Origin: Theropithecus gelada
Taxonomy: Eukaryota > Chordata > Mammalia > Primates > Cercopithecidae
Assembly (NCBI RefSeq): GCF_003255815.1
Contig: NC_037673.1
Location: 92,916,840 to 92,980,839 of the forward strand
Direction of reading: 5' to 3'
DNA length: 64,000 nt
Shown here: piece after piece, positions 1 to 12,180 of the stretch
Position numbering within the stretch: position 1 is the stretch's first letter
Layout: every line of letters begins with the position of its first letter
Made by a program: the position numbers and the translations under genes
The notes under the pieces: model-generated
The model's database searches: none
What the model was told of the DNA's origin: nothing
Seen by the model: only the letters and a program-made list of their open reading frames with translations

Positions 1-790
1 AGGGTGTATGTGTCCAGGAATTCATTCATTTCTTCTAGATTTTCTAGTTTGTTTGCGCAGAGGTGTTTATAGTATTCTCTGATGGTAGTTTGTATTTCTG
101 TGGGATCAGTGGTGATATCCCCTTTATCATTTTTTATTGCATCTATTTGATTCTTCTCTCTTTTCTTCTTTATTAGTCTTGCTAGTGGTCTGTCAATTTT
201 GTTGATCTTCTCAAAACACTAGCTCCCGATTCATTGATTTTTTGAAGGGTTTTTTGTGTCTCTATCTCCTTCAGTGCTGCTCTCATCATAGTTATTTCTT
301 GCCTTCTGTCAGCTTTTGAATTTGTTTGCTGTTGCTTTTCTAGTTCTTTTAATTGTGATGTTAGCATGTTGATTTTAGATCTTTCCTGCTTTCTCCTGTG
401 GGCATTTGGTGCTATAAATTTCCCACTACACACTACTTTAAATGTATTCCAGAGATTCTGGTACATTGTGTCTTTGTTCTCATTGGTTTCAAAGAACATC
501 TTTATTACTGCTTTAATTTTTTTATGTACCCAGTAGTCATTCAGGAGCAGGTTTTTCAGTTTCCATGTAGTTGTGTGGTTTTGAGTGAGTTTCTTAATCC
601 TGAGTTCTAGTTTGATAGCACTGTGGTCTGAGAGACAGTTTGTTGTGGTTTCTGTTCTTTTACATTTGCTGAGGAGTGCTTTCCTTCCAACTATGTGGTC
701 AATTTTGGAATAAGTGCTATGTGGTGCTGAGAAGAAAGTATATTCTGTTGATTTGGGGTGGAGAGTTCTGTAGATGTCTATTAGGTCTGC
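1..790 (-). mobile_element. L1 LINE, inverted 5' segment
   Basis: On the minus strand this reads as primate L1 ORF2, from the endonuclease/RT linker at the window edge back to the endonuclease domain (frame 182-871 minus). At about 790 the sequence switches abruptly to plus-strand L1 with no spacer. The part of ORF2 that should lie between the two halves is missing. This is the usual structure left by twin priming during target-primed reverse transcription. The element runs off the left edge, so its outer end and target duplication are not visible. Confidence 0.93.
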
Positions 791-3226
791 TTTTAGACCA
801 ATATCCCTCATGAACATTGACGCGAAAATCCTCAATAAAATACTGGCAAACCGAATCCAGCAGCACATCAAAAAGCTAATCCACCACGATCAAGTTGGCT
901 TCATCCCTGGGATGCAAGGCTTGTTCAACATATGCAAATCAATAAATGTAATCCATCACATAAACAGAGCCAATGGCAAAACCCACATGATTATCTTAAT
1001 AGATGCAGAAAAGGCCTTTGACAAAATTTAAAAGCCCTTCATGCTAAAAAATCTTAATACACTAGGTATTGATGGAATGTATCTCAAAATAATAAGAACT
1101 ATCTATGACAAACCCACAGCCAATATCTTACTGACTGGGCCAAAACTGGAAGCATTCCCTTTGAAAATCGGCACAAGACAGGGATGCCCTCTCTCACCAC
1201 TCCTATTCAACATAGTGTTGGAATCTCTATCCAGAGCAATCACGCAAGAGAAATAAATAAAGGATATTCAATTAGGAAAAGAGAAAGTCAAATTGTCCCT
1301 GTTTGCAGATGACATGATTGTATATTTAGAAAACCCCATTGTCTCAGCCCCAAATCTGCTTAAGCTGATAAGCAACTTCAGCAAAGTCTCAAGATACAAA
1401 ATCAATGTGCAAAAATCACAAGCATTTCTAAACACCAATAACAGAAAAACAGAGAGCCAAATCATGAGTGAAGTCCCATTCACAATTGCTACTAAGGGAA
1501 TAAAATACCTAGGAATCCAACTTACAAGGGATGTGAAGGACCTCTTCAAGGAGAACTACAAACCACTGCTCAGTGAAATAAAAGAGGACACAAACAAATG
1601 GAAGAATATTCCATGCTCATGGATAGGAAGTATCAATATCATGAAAATTACCATACTGCCCAAGGTAATTTATAGATTCAATGCTATCCCCATCAAGCTA
1701 CCAATGACTTTCTTTACATAATTGGAAAAAAATACTCTAAAGTTCATACGGAACCAAAACAGAGCTTACACTGCCAAGACAATCCTAAGCCAAAAGAACA
1801 AAGTTGCAGGCATCACGCTACCTGACTTCAAACTATACTACAAGGCTACAGTAATCAAAACAGCATAGTACTGGTACCAAAACAGATACCTAGACAAATG
1901 GAACAGAACAGAGGCCTCAGAAGTAACATCACACATTTACAACCATCTCATCTTTGACAAACCTGACAAAAACAAGAAATGGGGAAAGGATTCCCTATTT
2001 AATAAATGGTTAAAAAACTGGCTAGCCATATGTAGAAAGCTGAAACTGGATCCCTTCCTTACACCTTATACAAAAATTAATTCAAGATGGATTAAAGACT
2101 TAAGTGTTAGACCTGGAACCATAAAATTCCTAGAAGAAAACCTAGGCAATACCATTCAGGACATAGGCATGGGCAAGGACTTCATGACTAAAACATCAAA
2201 AGCAATGGCAAAAAAAGCCAAAATTGACAAATGGGATCTAACTAAACTAAAGAGCTTCTGCACAGCAAAAGAAACCACCATCAGTGAACAGGCAACCTAC
2301 AAAATGGGAAAACATTTTTGCAATCTACCCATCTGACAAAAGGCTATTATCCAGAATCCACAAAGAACCTAAACAAATTTACAAGAAAAAAAGCAAACAA
2401 CCCCATCAAAAAGTGGACAAAGGGTATGAACAGACAGTTCTCAAAAGAACACATTTATGCAGCCAACAGACAATGAAAAAATGTTCATCATCACTGGTCA
2501 CCAGAGAAATGCAAATCAAAACCACAATGAGATACCATCTAACACCAGTTAGAATGGTGATCATTAAAAAGTCAGGAAACAACAGGTGCTGGAGAGGATG
2601 TGGAGAAATAGGAACACTTTTACACTGTTGGTGGGAGTGTAAATTAGTTCAACCATTGTGGAAGACAGTGTGGTCATTCCTCCAAGATCTAGAACTAGAA
2701 ATACTGTTTGACCCAGCTATCCCATTACTGGATATATACCCAAAGTATTGTAAATCAGGCTACTGTAAAGACACATGTATACATATGTTTATTGCGACAC
2801 TATTCACAATAGCAAAGACTTGGAATCAACCCAAATGTACATCAATGAGAGACTGGTTTAAGAAAATGTGGTACATATATACCATGGAATACTATGCAGC
2901 CTTTAGAAAGGATGAGTTCGTGTCCTTTGCAGGGACATGGATGAAGCTGGAAACCATCATTCTCAGCAAACTATCACAAGAAAACCAAACACCACATTTT
3001 CTCACTCATAGGTGGGAATTGCACAATGAGAACACTTGGACACAGGGAGGGGAACATCACACACGGGGGCCTGTCATGGGGTGGGGATAGCATTAGGAGA
3101 AGTACTCAATGTAAATGATGAGTTAATGGGTGCAGCAAACTAACATGGCACTTGTATACCTATGTAATAAACCTGCACATTGTGCACATGCACCCTAGAA
3201 CTTAAAGTTAAAAAAAAAAAAAAAAA
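791..3226 (+). mobile_element. L1 LINE, 3' segment with poly(A)
   Basis: Plus-strand L1 from the reverse-transcriptase domain of ORF2 to the 3'UTR and a poly(A) tract at about 3209-3226. The RT palm signature FADDM is encoded near 1303-1317, and the C-terminal cysteine-rich region lies in the open frame 2284-3090. Several stops and frameshifts break ORF2 (ends near 1031, 1256 and 1721), so it is dead. The 3'UTR keeps the typical primate L1 tail with ATAA-rich poly(A) signals. With 1-790 it forms one twin-primed insertion. Confidence 0.95.
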
Positions 3227-3254
3227 GCAACCTGATCTTGTGGGAGAGCAAGGG

Positions 3255-3415
3255 GATAATTTATTAATGAATGCATTCATTCACCAAATAATTATAGAGT
3301 GCCTCTTATGTGTCATGCACTGTTCTAGGTGCTTTGATGAACAAATGACATAAAAATACCTGCCTACATGGAGCTTAGATTCCAGTAATGTAAGGCAGAT
3401 GATCAACAAAATCAT
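3255..3415 (-). mobile_element. L2 LINE 3' fragment
   Basis: Matches the reverse complement of the L2 3' end: a stretch resembling 'tattgagcgcctactatgtgccaggcactgttctagg' of the consensus, followed by the 'catggagctta' block. Heavily diverged, as expected for an ancient mammalian LINE. Confidence 0.75.
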
Positions 3416-3419
3416 ATAT

Positions 3420-6406
3420 AGTTGATGGTATTGCCTATGTTGTCTTGCAGGGTTTTTATAGTTTTGGGCTTTACACTTAAGTCTTTAATTCATCTTGAGT
3501 TAATTTTTGTATATGTTGTAAGGAAGGGGTCTAGTTTCAATCTTCTGCATATAGCTATCCAGTTATTCCAGCACCATTTATTGAATAGGGAGCCCTTTGC
3601 CAATTGTTTGTTTTTGTCAGGTTTGTTGAAGATCAGATATTTGTAGGATGTGCAGTCTTACTTCTGGGTTTTCTATTTTCTTCCATTGGTCTATGTGTCT
3701 CTTGTACCAGTATAACACTGTTTTTCTTACTGTAGCCCTGTAGTATGGTTTGAAGTTGGGTAGTGGGATGCCTCTGGCTTTGTTCTTTTTGCTTAGGATT
3801 GCCTTGGTTATTCAGACTCTTTGTGGTTCCATATGAATTTTAAAATAGTTTTTTTTTTTTCTAATTCTGTGAAGAATGTCAGTGGTAGTTTAATGGGGAT
3901 AGCATTGAATCTGTGAATTGCTTTGGACAGTATGGTCATTTTCACAATATTTATCTTCCTATCTATGAGCATGAAATCATTTTTCATTTGTATATGTCAT
4001 CTCTGATTTCTTTGAGCAGTGGTTTGCACTTCTCGTAGATAGCTTTCATTTCCCTAGTTAGCTATACTCCTAGGTATTTTATTATTTTTGTGGCAATTAT
4101 GAATGGGAGTTCATTCATGATTTGACTCTTGGCTTCACTGCTGTTGGCGCTTAGGAATGCTAGCAACTTTTGCACATCGATTCTGTATTCTGAAACTTCG
4201 CTGGAATTGCTTATCAGCTTAAGAAGCTTTTGGGCTGAGATAATGGGGTTTTCTAGATACAGGATTATGTCATCTGAAACAGGGATAGTTTGACTTCCTG
4301 TCTTCCTATTTGATGCCCTTTATTCCTTTCTCTTGCCTGATTGTTCTGGCCAGAACTTCAAATATTATGTTGAAAAGGAGTGGTGAGAGAGGGCATTCTT
4401 GTCTTGTGTTGATTTTCAAGGCGAATGCTTCCAGCTTTTTCCCAGTCAGTATAATGGAGGCTGTGGGTTTGTCATAGATGGCTCTTATCACTTTGAGTTA
4501 TGTTTCTTCCTTCAATATCTACTTTATTGAGAGTTTTTAACCTGAAGTGATGTTGAATTTTATCGAAGGCCTTTTCTGCATCTATTGAGGTAATCATGCA
4601 TCTTTTTTCTTTAGTTCTGCTTATGTGATGAATCACATTTATTGATTTGTGTAGGTTGAAGCAACCGTGCATCCCGGGGATGAAGCCTACTTGATTGTGT
4701 GGATATGCTTTTGATGTGTTGCTGGATTCTGTTTGCCAGTACTTTTTGAGGATTTTTGCATCAATGTTCATCAAGAATATTTGCCTAAAGTTTTCTGTTT
4801 TTGTTGTATCTCTGCCAGGTTTTGGTACAAGGTTGATGCAGGCCTCATAGAGTGAGATAGAGAAGAGTCTCTCCTTTTCAGTTTTTTGGAAAAGTTTCAG
4901 CAGAAATGGTACCAGCTCTTTTTTGCACATCTGGTAGAATCCAGCTGTAAATCCATCTTGTTCTGGGCTTTTAAAAAATTTTTGTTGTTGTTATTTTTGG
5001 TAAGCTATTTACACTGCTTCAATTTCACAACTCATTATTGGTCCACTCAGGGTTTTAATTTATTCCTGGTTCAGTCTTTGGATGGTGAATGTGTCCAGGA
5101 ATTTATTCACCTCTTCTAGATTTTCTAGTTTATTTGCATAGTGGTGTTTATAATATTCTCCAATGTTTATTTGTATTTTTGTGTGGTCAATGGTAATATC
5201 TGTCTTCTAATTTCTGATTTTTTTGTATTTGAATATTCTCTTCTTTCTTCTTTATTAGTCTAGTTAGCAGTCTGTCAATTTTTTAGTTTTTTTTTTTTTT
5301 TGTTTTTTTTTTTTTTTTTTTTTTAAAACCCCAGCCCCTGGACTTGCTCATTTTTTGAATTTTTTTTTTTTTTTGTGTGTGTGTGTGTGTGTCTCTATCT
5401 CCTTCATTTCAACCTGATTTTGGTCACTTCTTGTCTTCTGTTAGTTTTTGAATTTGTTTTCTCTTGGTTCTCTAGTTCTTTTAGTTGTGATTTTAGGTTA
5501 TTAACTTGAGATCTTTCCAACTTTTTGATGTGGGCACTTAGTGCTATAAATTTTCCTCTTAACACTGCTTTAGCTGTGTCACAGAATTTCTTGTATGTTG
5601 CATTTTTGTTCTCATTGGTTCCAAAGAACTTCTTAATTTTTGTCTTAATTTTATTATTTACCCAAAAGTCATTCAGGAGCAGATTATTCAAGTTCCATGC
5701 AATTGTATGGTTTTGAGTGAATTTCTTAGTCTTGAGTTCTAATTTGATCATACTGTGGTCCGAGGAACTGTTATGATTTCAGTTGTTTTGCATTTGCTGA
5801 GGAGTGTTTTACTTCTGATTATGTGATTGATTTTAGAGCAGTACCAAGTGCTGAGGAGAAGAATGTTGTTTTGGGGTAGAGAGTTCATAGGTATCTATCA
5901 TGTCCATTTGACCCAGAATTGAATTCAGGTTCTGAATATCTTTGTTACTTTTCTGTCTCGATAATCTGTCTAATATTGTCATTGAAGTGTTAAAGTCTCC
6001 CACTATTATTGTATGGGAATCTAAGTCTCTTTGAAGTTGTCTAAGAAATTGCTTTATGAATCTGGGTACTCCTGGTTAGGTCTTCTTGTTGAATTGAACT
6101 CTTTGCCATTATGTAATGAATGCCCTTCTTTGTCTCTTTTGATCTTTGTGGTTTAACATCTGTTTTGTCAGAAACTAGGATTGCAACCCCTGCATTTTTT
6201 GGTTTTCAATTTTCTTGGTAGATTTTCCTCCGTCCCTTTATTTTGAGCCTACATGTGTTACTGCATGTGAGATGAGTCTCTTGAAGACAGCATACCAATG
6301 GGTCTTGGTTCTTTAACTAGCTTGCCACTCCATGTCTTTTAATTGGGGCATTTAGCCTATTTACATTTAAGGTTAGTATTGATATGCATAGATTTGATCC
6401 TGGCAT
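3420..6406 (-). pseudogene. L1 ORF2 (endonuclease/reverse transcriptase) remnant
   Basis: Decayed L1 ORF2. A probable original start codon lies at 6404-6406 (CAT on the plus strand). The apurinic endonuclease domain follows to about 5400, then the RT domain (frames 4472-4930 and 4306-4491 minus carry the IDAEKAFDKIQHHF-like and SPLLFNIIFE-like RT stretches). Frameshifts and stops break it throughout. L1 ORF2p normally nicks target DNA and primes cDNA synthesis in the nucleus; this copy cannot. The C-terminal Cys-rich domain is absent because the element ends near 3420. Confidence 0.88.
5283..5392. repeat. T-rich tract and (GT)n inside L1
   Basis: Two long T runs (about 5287-5325 and 5357-5374) followed by nine GT units (about 5375-5392). 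They lie in the ORF2 part of the minus-strand L1, where the consensus has only short A runs on the coding strand, so they are secondary microsatellite expansions. Confidence 0.85.
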
Positions 6407-6448
6407 GATGTTAGCTTGTTATTTTTCAGACTTGTTTATGTGGTTGCT

Positions 6449-7545
6449 TTATAGTGTCACTGGTCTGTGTACTTCAGCATGGTTTTGTAGTGGCTGATAA
6501 TGATCTTTCCTTTCCATATTTAGTTCTTCCTTTAGGAACTCTTGTAAGGCAGGTCTGGTGGTAACGACTTCCCTCAGCATTTGCTTGTCTGAAAAAGCTC
6601 TCATATCTTTTTTGTTTATGAAGCTTGGTTTGGCCAGATATGAAATTCTGGATTGGAATTTCTTTTCTTTAAGAAATTTGAATATTGGTCCCCAGTCTCT
6701 TCTGGCTTGTAGGGTTTCCACTGAGAGGACTGTTGGCAGTCTGATGGGCCTCCCTTTGTAGGTGTTCTGGCCTCTCACTCTAACTGCCCTTAACATTTTT
6801 TTTTGTTTTTCATTTTGACACTGGAGTTTCTGATGATGATGTGTCTTGGAAATGATCTTCTTGTGGAGTAACTTAACTGGGGTTCTGTGCATTTCCTGAA
6901 TTTGAATGTTGGCCTGCCTGGCTAAGTTGGGGAATTTCTCATGGATGATATCCTGAAATATATTTTCCACCTTTCATTCTCCCAATCTCTTTAAGGTACA
7001 CTAATCAGTCATAGATTCAGTCTCTTTACATAATCCCATATTTCTCAGAGGTTTTGACCATTTCTGTTCATTCATTTTTCTCTATTCTTGTCTGCCTGTC
7101 TTCTTCAGAAAGACAGTCTTCAAGCTCTAAGATTCTTTCCTCCACTTGGTCTATTCTGCTATTAATACTTGTGATTGCATTATTAAATTCTTTTATTGTA
7201 TTTTTTTAGCCCTACCAGCTCAGTTACATTCTTCTCTATACTGTATTTTGTTTGTCAGCTCATATAATGTCTTATCATGATTTTTAGCTTCATTGCATTG
7301 GGTTACAAGGTGCTTCTTAAGGTCAGTGAAGTTTGTTTTTATCCATTTTCTGAGTTCTACTTCTGTCATTTCAGCCATCTCACCCTCAGCCCAGTTTTGA
7401 ATCCTTGCTGGAGAGATGATGCAGTAATTTGGAGGAAAGAGGGAACTCTGTTTTTTTGAGTTTTCAGTGTTTTTGCACTGATTCTTTCTCATCTTTTTGG
7501 GCTTATCTACTTTAAATCTCTGAGGCTGCTGATCCTTCAATTTTT
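6449..7545 (-). pseudogene. L1 ORF1 (RNA-binding chaperone) remnant
   Basis: Two open segments on the minus strand give the two ends of L1 ORF1p. 7220-7540 holds the N-terminal region, including NFTDLKKHLVTQCNEAKN of the start of the coiled coil. 6449-6970 holds the RRM and C-terminal domain, with RPIRLPTVLSVETLQARRDW and the LREVVTTRPALQEFL stretch. The coiled-coil centre between them (about 6970-7220) is interrupted by stops and frameshifts. ORF1p is a trimeric RNA-binding protein of the L1 ribonucleoprotein; this copy is non-functional. Confidence 0.9.
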
Positions 7546-7764
7546 TTTTTTCTTTTTCTTTTAATAGTCTGGCTACTTTTCCATAGGGCTGCTATGGTTT
7601 GCTGGGGGTCTGCTCCAGTCCCTAGTTGCCTTGTATTTTTTCACCACCTGGAGGTATCACCAGTGAAGCCTGTAAAACAGGAAAGATGGCAGCCTGCTCC
7701 TTCCTCTGGGACCTCCAGCCCAGAGAGGTATGGAGGTGTTGCTGGCTGAAAGCACCTGTATGAA

Positions 7765-8573
7765 GTGGCTGGAGACCCCTGCTGGGAAGTCTTATCTAGT
7801 CAGGAGAAACAGGATTGGGGACCTATTCAAAGAAGTAGTGTGGCCACATTTTGGTAGAGCAGCTGTGCTGTGCTGGGGGATCTCCTCTGACCCTGGTTGG
7901 TTTGTACTCTCCAAAGCCCACAGACTGAAATGGCTCAGTCATACAAACAGCAAAGCTGTCATCCTACCCCTCTTCCTGAGAACTCCATCCCTGGGAGAAT
8001 TCAAATATCTGTCAGACAGAGAACACCAGCAGGGGTGGCTGGAGGACCTGGTTGGGAGATTCTGCCCAGTGAGGAGACACAGAATTGGGAAAGCACTTAA
8101 AGAAGCAGTCTGGCCATGCCTTTCATAGAGCAGCTCTGCTGTGCTGGGGTACCGCTTCTGCCCCAGTCAGCTTGAGATTTCCAAAGCCCACAGACTCAAA
8201 CATCTCGGTCGCCCAACCAGCAAAGACAGTGGCTCGCCCTTCCCTTTGGGAACTTCCTCTCAGGGTGTATTCAAATCTCTACGGCCTGAGAACACTGGTG
8301 AGGGTGTCTTGGGGCCTTGGTTGGAAAGTCCCACCCAGTGAGGAGGTACAGATTGAAGACCCACGTGAAGAAGCAGTCTGGCCATGTTTTGGTAGAGTAG
8401 CTGTGCTATGCTGTGGGATCCTCCCTTCTGCCCTTGGCCAGTTTGGACTCTCCAAAGCCCTGAGACTGGAACAGCTGAGTCTCCCAAACAGAAAAGATGG
8501 CGGCTCATTCTTCCCCATAGGAACTCTGTCCCAGGTAGATGCATTGCTATTTCTGGTGGCTGGCTGGAATTCC
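7765..8573 (-). repeat. Three tandem ~270-bp monomers of an L1 5'UTR
   Basis: The 5'UTR of the minus-strand L1 has three successive diverged copies of one unit, starting (plus coordinates) at 7765, 8035 and 8304: periods of 270 and 269 bp. Each has the order 'gtggctggag..', a 'gtctggccatg'-like block, 'gtagagcagctgtgctgtgctgggg', 'tccaaagccc.cagactg', and a short GC-rich end. A partial fourth start is visible near 8556. Older primate L1 5'UTRs contain repeated regulatory blocks; here they would have formed the sense promoter. Confidence 0.85.
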
Positions 8574-8989
8574 AGGCCAGTGGGTCTTATCCTATGTGGT
8601 GCTGTGGAAGTGGGGCCCAGGGACAGTCACTGTTTGGCTCCCTGGATTCAGACCCCTTCAAAGGGGTATGTACAGAGGTCCAACCTCCTACCTTGCTGGA
8701 GTTGCTGTCACTTTCACTGGGAAGCCTGGAGTCAGTGTATGTAAAATAAAAACTCTACACCTTTACTTTGCCCTCCATCCCCCCAACTTTTAAACTTTGT
8801 GTTGATTTTATCTGCATCTTATTATACTTTCGATGTCTTGAAAAGTTGTTGTAGTTATTATTTTTGATTGGTTCATCTTTTAGTCTTTCTAAGAGTACTT
8901 TACACATCACAGTTCAAGTGTTACACTATGCTGCATTTTTCTGTGTACTTACTTCTACCAGCGAGTTTTGTACATTCAGGTGATTACTT

Positions 8990-9850
8990 ATTACTGATTA
9001 ACATTCTTATTTTTCTCTGATTGAATTACTCCTTTTACCATTTCTTGTAGGACAGATCTGGTGTTGATGAAATTCCTCAACTTTTGTTTGTCTACTTCAC
9101 GTTTGTAGGATATTTTCACCAGATATTTATTCTAGGGTAAAGTTTTGCTTTTTTTCCCCCTCAGCACTTTAAATATGTCTTGCCACTCTCTTCTGACTTT
9201 CCATTGAAAAGTCTGGTGTCAGACATATTGGAGCTCCATTGTATGTTGTTTCTTCTCTCTTGCTGCTTTTAGAATCCTTTCTTTGATTTTTGGGAGTTTG
9301 TTTATTAAATGCCTTGAGGTCATCTTCCTTGGATTAAGTCTGCTTGGTGTTCGTACAACCTTCTTATATTCGGATACTCCCATCTTTCAGTAGGACTGGG
9401 AAGTTTTCTGTTTGTATTCCTTTGAATAAACTTTCTACTTCTTTTTCTCTCTTTCTTCTTTAAGGTCAGTAACTCAAATTTGCCCCTTTGAGGCTATTTT
9501 CATAGAGGCTCTTTTCTGTATCTTTTAGGCGTGCTTCTTCTTCTTCTTTTTTTTTTTTATTCTTTTTTCTTTTGTCTCTTCTGTGTATTTTCAAATAGCT
9601 TGCCTTGAAGCTCACTAATTATTTCTTCTCCTTGATCAATTCTACTAATAAAAGACTCTGGTGCATTCTGCAGTGTGACAATTGCATTTTTCTGCTTCAG
9701 AGTTTCTGCTTGATTCTTTTTGATTATTTTCATCTCTGTTAAATTTATCTGATAGAATTCGGAATTCCTTCTCTGTTTAGTTTTGAATTCCTTTGCCTTA
9801 AGACAGTCATTTTGAATTCTCTGTCTGAAAGTCCACACATCTCTTTTTCC
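8990..9850 (-). pseudogene. Old L1/HAL1 ORF1 remnant
   Basis: The longest open piece (9557-9838, minus) is charged and coiled-coil-like, with LTEMKIIKKNQAETLKQKNA and ISRIDQGEEIISELQGK typical of the ORF1p coiled coil. Frames downstream to about 8990 resemble the RNA-binding C-terminal half but are broken. No start codon or complete frame survives. Confidence 0.75.
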
Positions 9851-10881
9851 AGGATTGGTTCTTGGTGCCTTATTTCGTTCATCTGGTCAGGTCATGTTCC
9901 CCTGGATGGTGTTAATGCTAGCACATTTTCTTCAGTGTCTTAACATCGAAGAGTTTGGTATTTATTGTAGTCTTCACTATCTGGACTTGTCTATACCTGT
10001 TCTTCTTGGGAATGCTTTCTAGATATTTTCAAAGAGAGCACCCCAAGCCCAATAATGCTGTGGTTATTGTAGACTCACTGATGTACCACCTTGATGGTCT
10101 TGGGCAAGATCTGGGAGAATTCTCTCATTACCCCTTGCAGACCCTTGTTCTCTTCCCTCACTTTCTAGTAAACAAACAGAGTCTCTCTCTGTTCTGAGCC
10201 ACCTACAGCTAGGGGTGGAGTGACACAAGTACCACTGTGACTGCCCCGGATCAGACCTGAAGCCATTACAGCACTGGGTTTCATCTAAGGCCTGCTGCAA
10301 CCACTCCCTGGTTACTGCCTATGTTTGCTCAAGGCCCTGGGACTCTACAATCAGCAGGTGGCAAAGCCAGCCAAGCCTGTGTCCTTCCCTTCAGGGTGGC
10401 AAGTTCTCTCAGGCCCCAGTGAATCCACAGTTTCTGTCTGGGAGTCAGGGACTAGAGTCACAAACCTTAGAAATCTACATGGTGTACTCTTGTACTGTGG
10501 CTGAGCTGACACTCAACCACAAGATACAGTCCTTTCCACTCTTTTCTCCCCTTTCTGAAGTCAGAGAAGCTTCACCTCATAGTCACAGCCACCACAGGCC
10601 ATGAGGAATTCTGCCTGACTACTGCTGACGTTCCCATAGGGCCCAATGATTCTTAAATAAGCATGTGATGAATGCTGCCTGACCTGGGGCTCAGCTTTTA
10701 GGGCAGTAGGCTCCCCGCTGGGCCAGGGCAAGTCCTGAGATACTTGAAAAGAGCGAAGACCTGGAATCAGGGACCCCAAGAGCCCACTTGGTATTCTCTA
10801 TCCTCCTGTGGCCATGCTGGTACGTAAAAGTGCAAGGCAAATTCCCCTGTATTTTTTCTTCTGCTTTTCTCAAGTGGAAGG

Positions 10882-10971
10882 AGGTTGGGGTGCCTGTGGC
10901 AATTTCTTAAGACAACAATAAAGTTTGCTGTATCACTTGACTCTTCCTTTCATGAGAGATTTCTCTGTAGC
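10882..10971 (-). mobile_element. 90-bp Tigger1 block inside L1M 5'UTR
   Basis: This 90-bp stretch aligns without gaps to 12492-12581, which lies in the Tigger1 copy 1.6 kb away, with four mismatches by my count and the same orientation. The DNA on both sides (about 10700-10881 and 10972-11150) is L1M 5'UTR. The right junction falls on a 'tctctgtagc' phrase that both elements contain, and the left on a shared 'gaagg'. It is therefore a small ectopic insertion or conversion tract, not a separate Tigger1 integration. Confidence 0.85.
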
Positions 10972-11975
10972 CACCACAGCCAGTAACATGCTGGATCTCA
11001 CCTGAAGCCAGTGAATCTCAGAAGCTCACTCAAGGCCCTCGATGTAGTTTCTGGGTATTGCTGCTGGTTGTTCAGGGCCCAAGGGCTCTTCAGTTAGCAG
11101 GTGATAAATGGTTCCAAGAATAGTTTATTCTTTTCAAGGTAATAGTTTCCATTCTGGGCCAGGTTGTGTCTAGAAAAGTTGTCTGGGAGCTAGGGCCTAG
11201 GAAGGGGGTCCTCATGACTGAGCAGTGCCCTATTCTACTGTGGCAGAGCTGGTATTCAAGATGCAAGACAAGGTCCTCCTCTGTCTTTCCTCTTCTTTCT
11301 TCAAGCGTAAGGAAGGGGTCTCTTTGGAGCCAGGTGCTATACAGCCTGTGGTTAGGGGAAAGGTGGCACCAGTATTTCCTTAGCTGCCCCAGATGTCTCA
11401 GTAGGTTGTGTGCTCCACTGTCTCTTAGCCTGGTTCAGCACTAGGACTTGCCTAAGAGTTGCAGTCCTTATGTCCTAGATTGCCTTTCATGTTTACTTAG
11501 AGACTCAGAGCACTTTGGCCCTTGGTGGTGAGGTTTGTGGGAATTCAAGTTTGCACCTTTGGAATTGGTAATTCCCCTCTGGCTAGGGCTGGTTTAAATG
11601 CTCCCTCTGTGGTTGGGCATCAGCTGAAGTTGGCCTGGTTTTGCTTTCTGCTCTACCAGGACAGCACTGAGTTCAGTGGCTCACAATTGCTCTGTTCTCC
11701 CTCCCCCATCACCCAGAGATGCTCTCTTCAAAATGCTGGCAGTGCTGGGGTGATGGGGGTGGGGTGGCACTGGCAAATCAAGCCTTTTTTCTATCTCTTC
11801 AGTACCTCTTTCAGTGACGTGTAGTTAAAACCAGGTACTATGAGGGCTCACCTGGTTTTTAGCTCTTATGAAGGTTTTTAAAATTTTTTTCTTTTTAGAT
11901 AGTGGTTAGGTTGATGTACTTGCGGGGGATATGATCAGTGGAGTTGTCTATCCTGCCATCTTACTCTGCCTCCCA

Positions 11976-12180
11976 GATAATTACATCACAAAGCATTTAT
12001 TAATAATTAGGTGGGTAGCAAGATATTGTACAGATGTACCCAATGAAAAATTGTTTTTTATTAGAGAAGTGAAATATGCTTATTTAAGTGGTTCAAATTG
12101 TGCACCAAGTGTACAAATTTGAATCTGTTGTCTACCACTATTAACTGCTTAGATGGTATCCTTTTAGGCTTCATTTATAC
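11976..12180. other. No recognised feature
   Basis: About 200 bp of AT-rich sequence between the L1M 5' end and Tigger1. I see no repeat, gene or motif that I can name. Confidence 0.5.

Larger units (their letters stand above)
3420..8745 (-). mobile_element. Primate L1, 5'-complete but lacking its 3' end
   Basis: Reading on the minus strand, a 5'UTR (about 8745-7550), ORF1 (about 7545-6449), an intergenic gap and ORF2 (from about 6406) follow in the normal order. ORF2 stops abruptly near 3420, before the C-terminal part of ORF2 and the whole 3'UTR and tail. Losing the 3' end while keeping the 5' end is the reverse of normal L1 truncation, so a later deletion or rearrangement removed the 3' portion. 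The copy appears older than the youngest primate L1s, with many substitutions and several microsatellite-like expansions. Confidence 0.9.
8760..11975 (-). mobile_element. Old L1M or HAL1-like LINE, 5' half
   Basis: Minus-strand ancient L1 5' half. The right end (about 11925-11975) matches the reverse complement of the start of old L1 elements ('ggaggcagagtaagatggc'-like). Next comes a long 5'UTR of loosely repeated blocks, each with 'actgtggc.gagctg', 'caaga..cagtcct' and 'gtagccaccacagcc'-like phrases (about 10450-10600, 10690-10980 and 11165-11340). ORF1 remnants follow to about 8770. No ORF2 follows, so either it was deleted or this is a HAL1-type element that never had one. A Tigger1 block is embedded at 10882-10971. 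Confidence 0.8.

Noticed and set aside
2284..3090. 268-residue open frame, the longest in the window
   Set aside because: It is the C-terminal part of L1 ORF2 continuing into the 3'UTR, not a separate gene.
8085..8744. Novel 219-residue protein gene
   Set aside because: Antisense to an L1 5'UTR and made of its repeated monomers; kept only as a low-priority finding.
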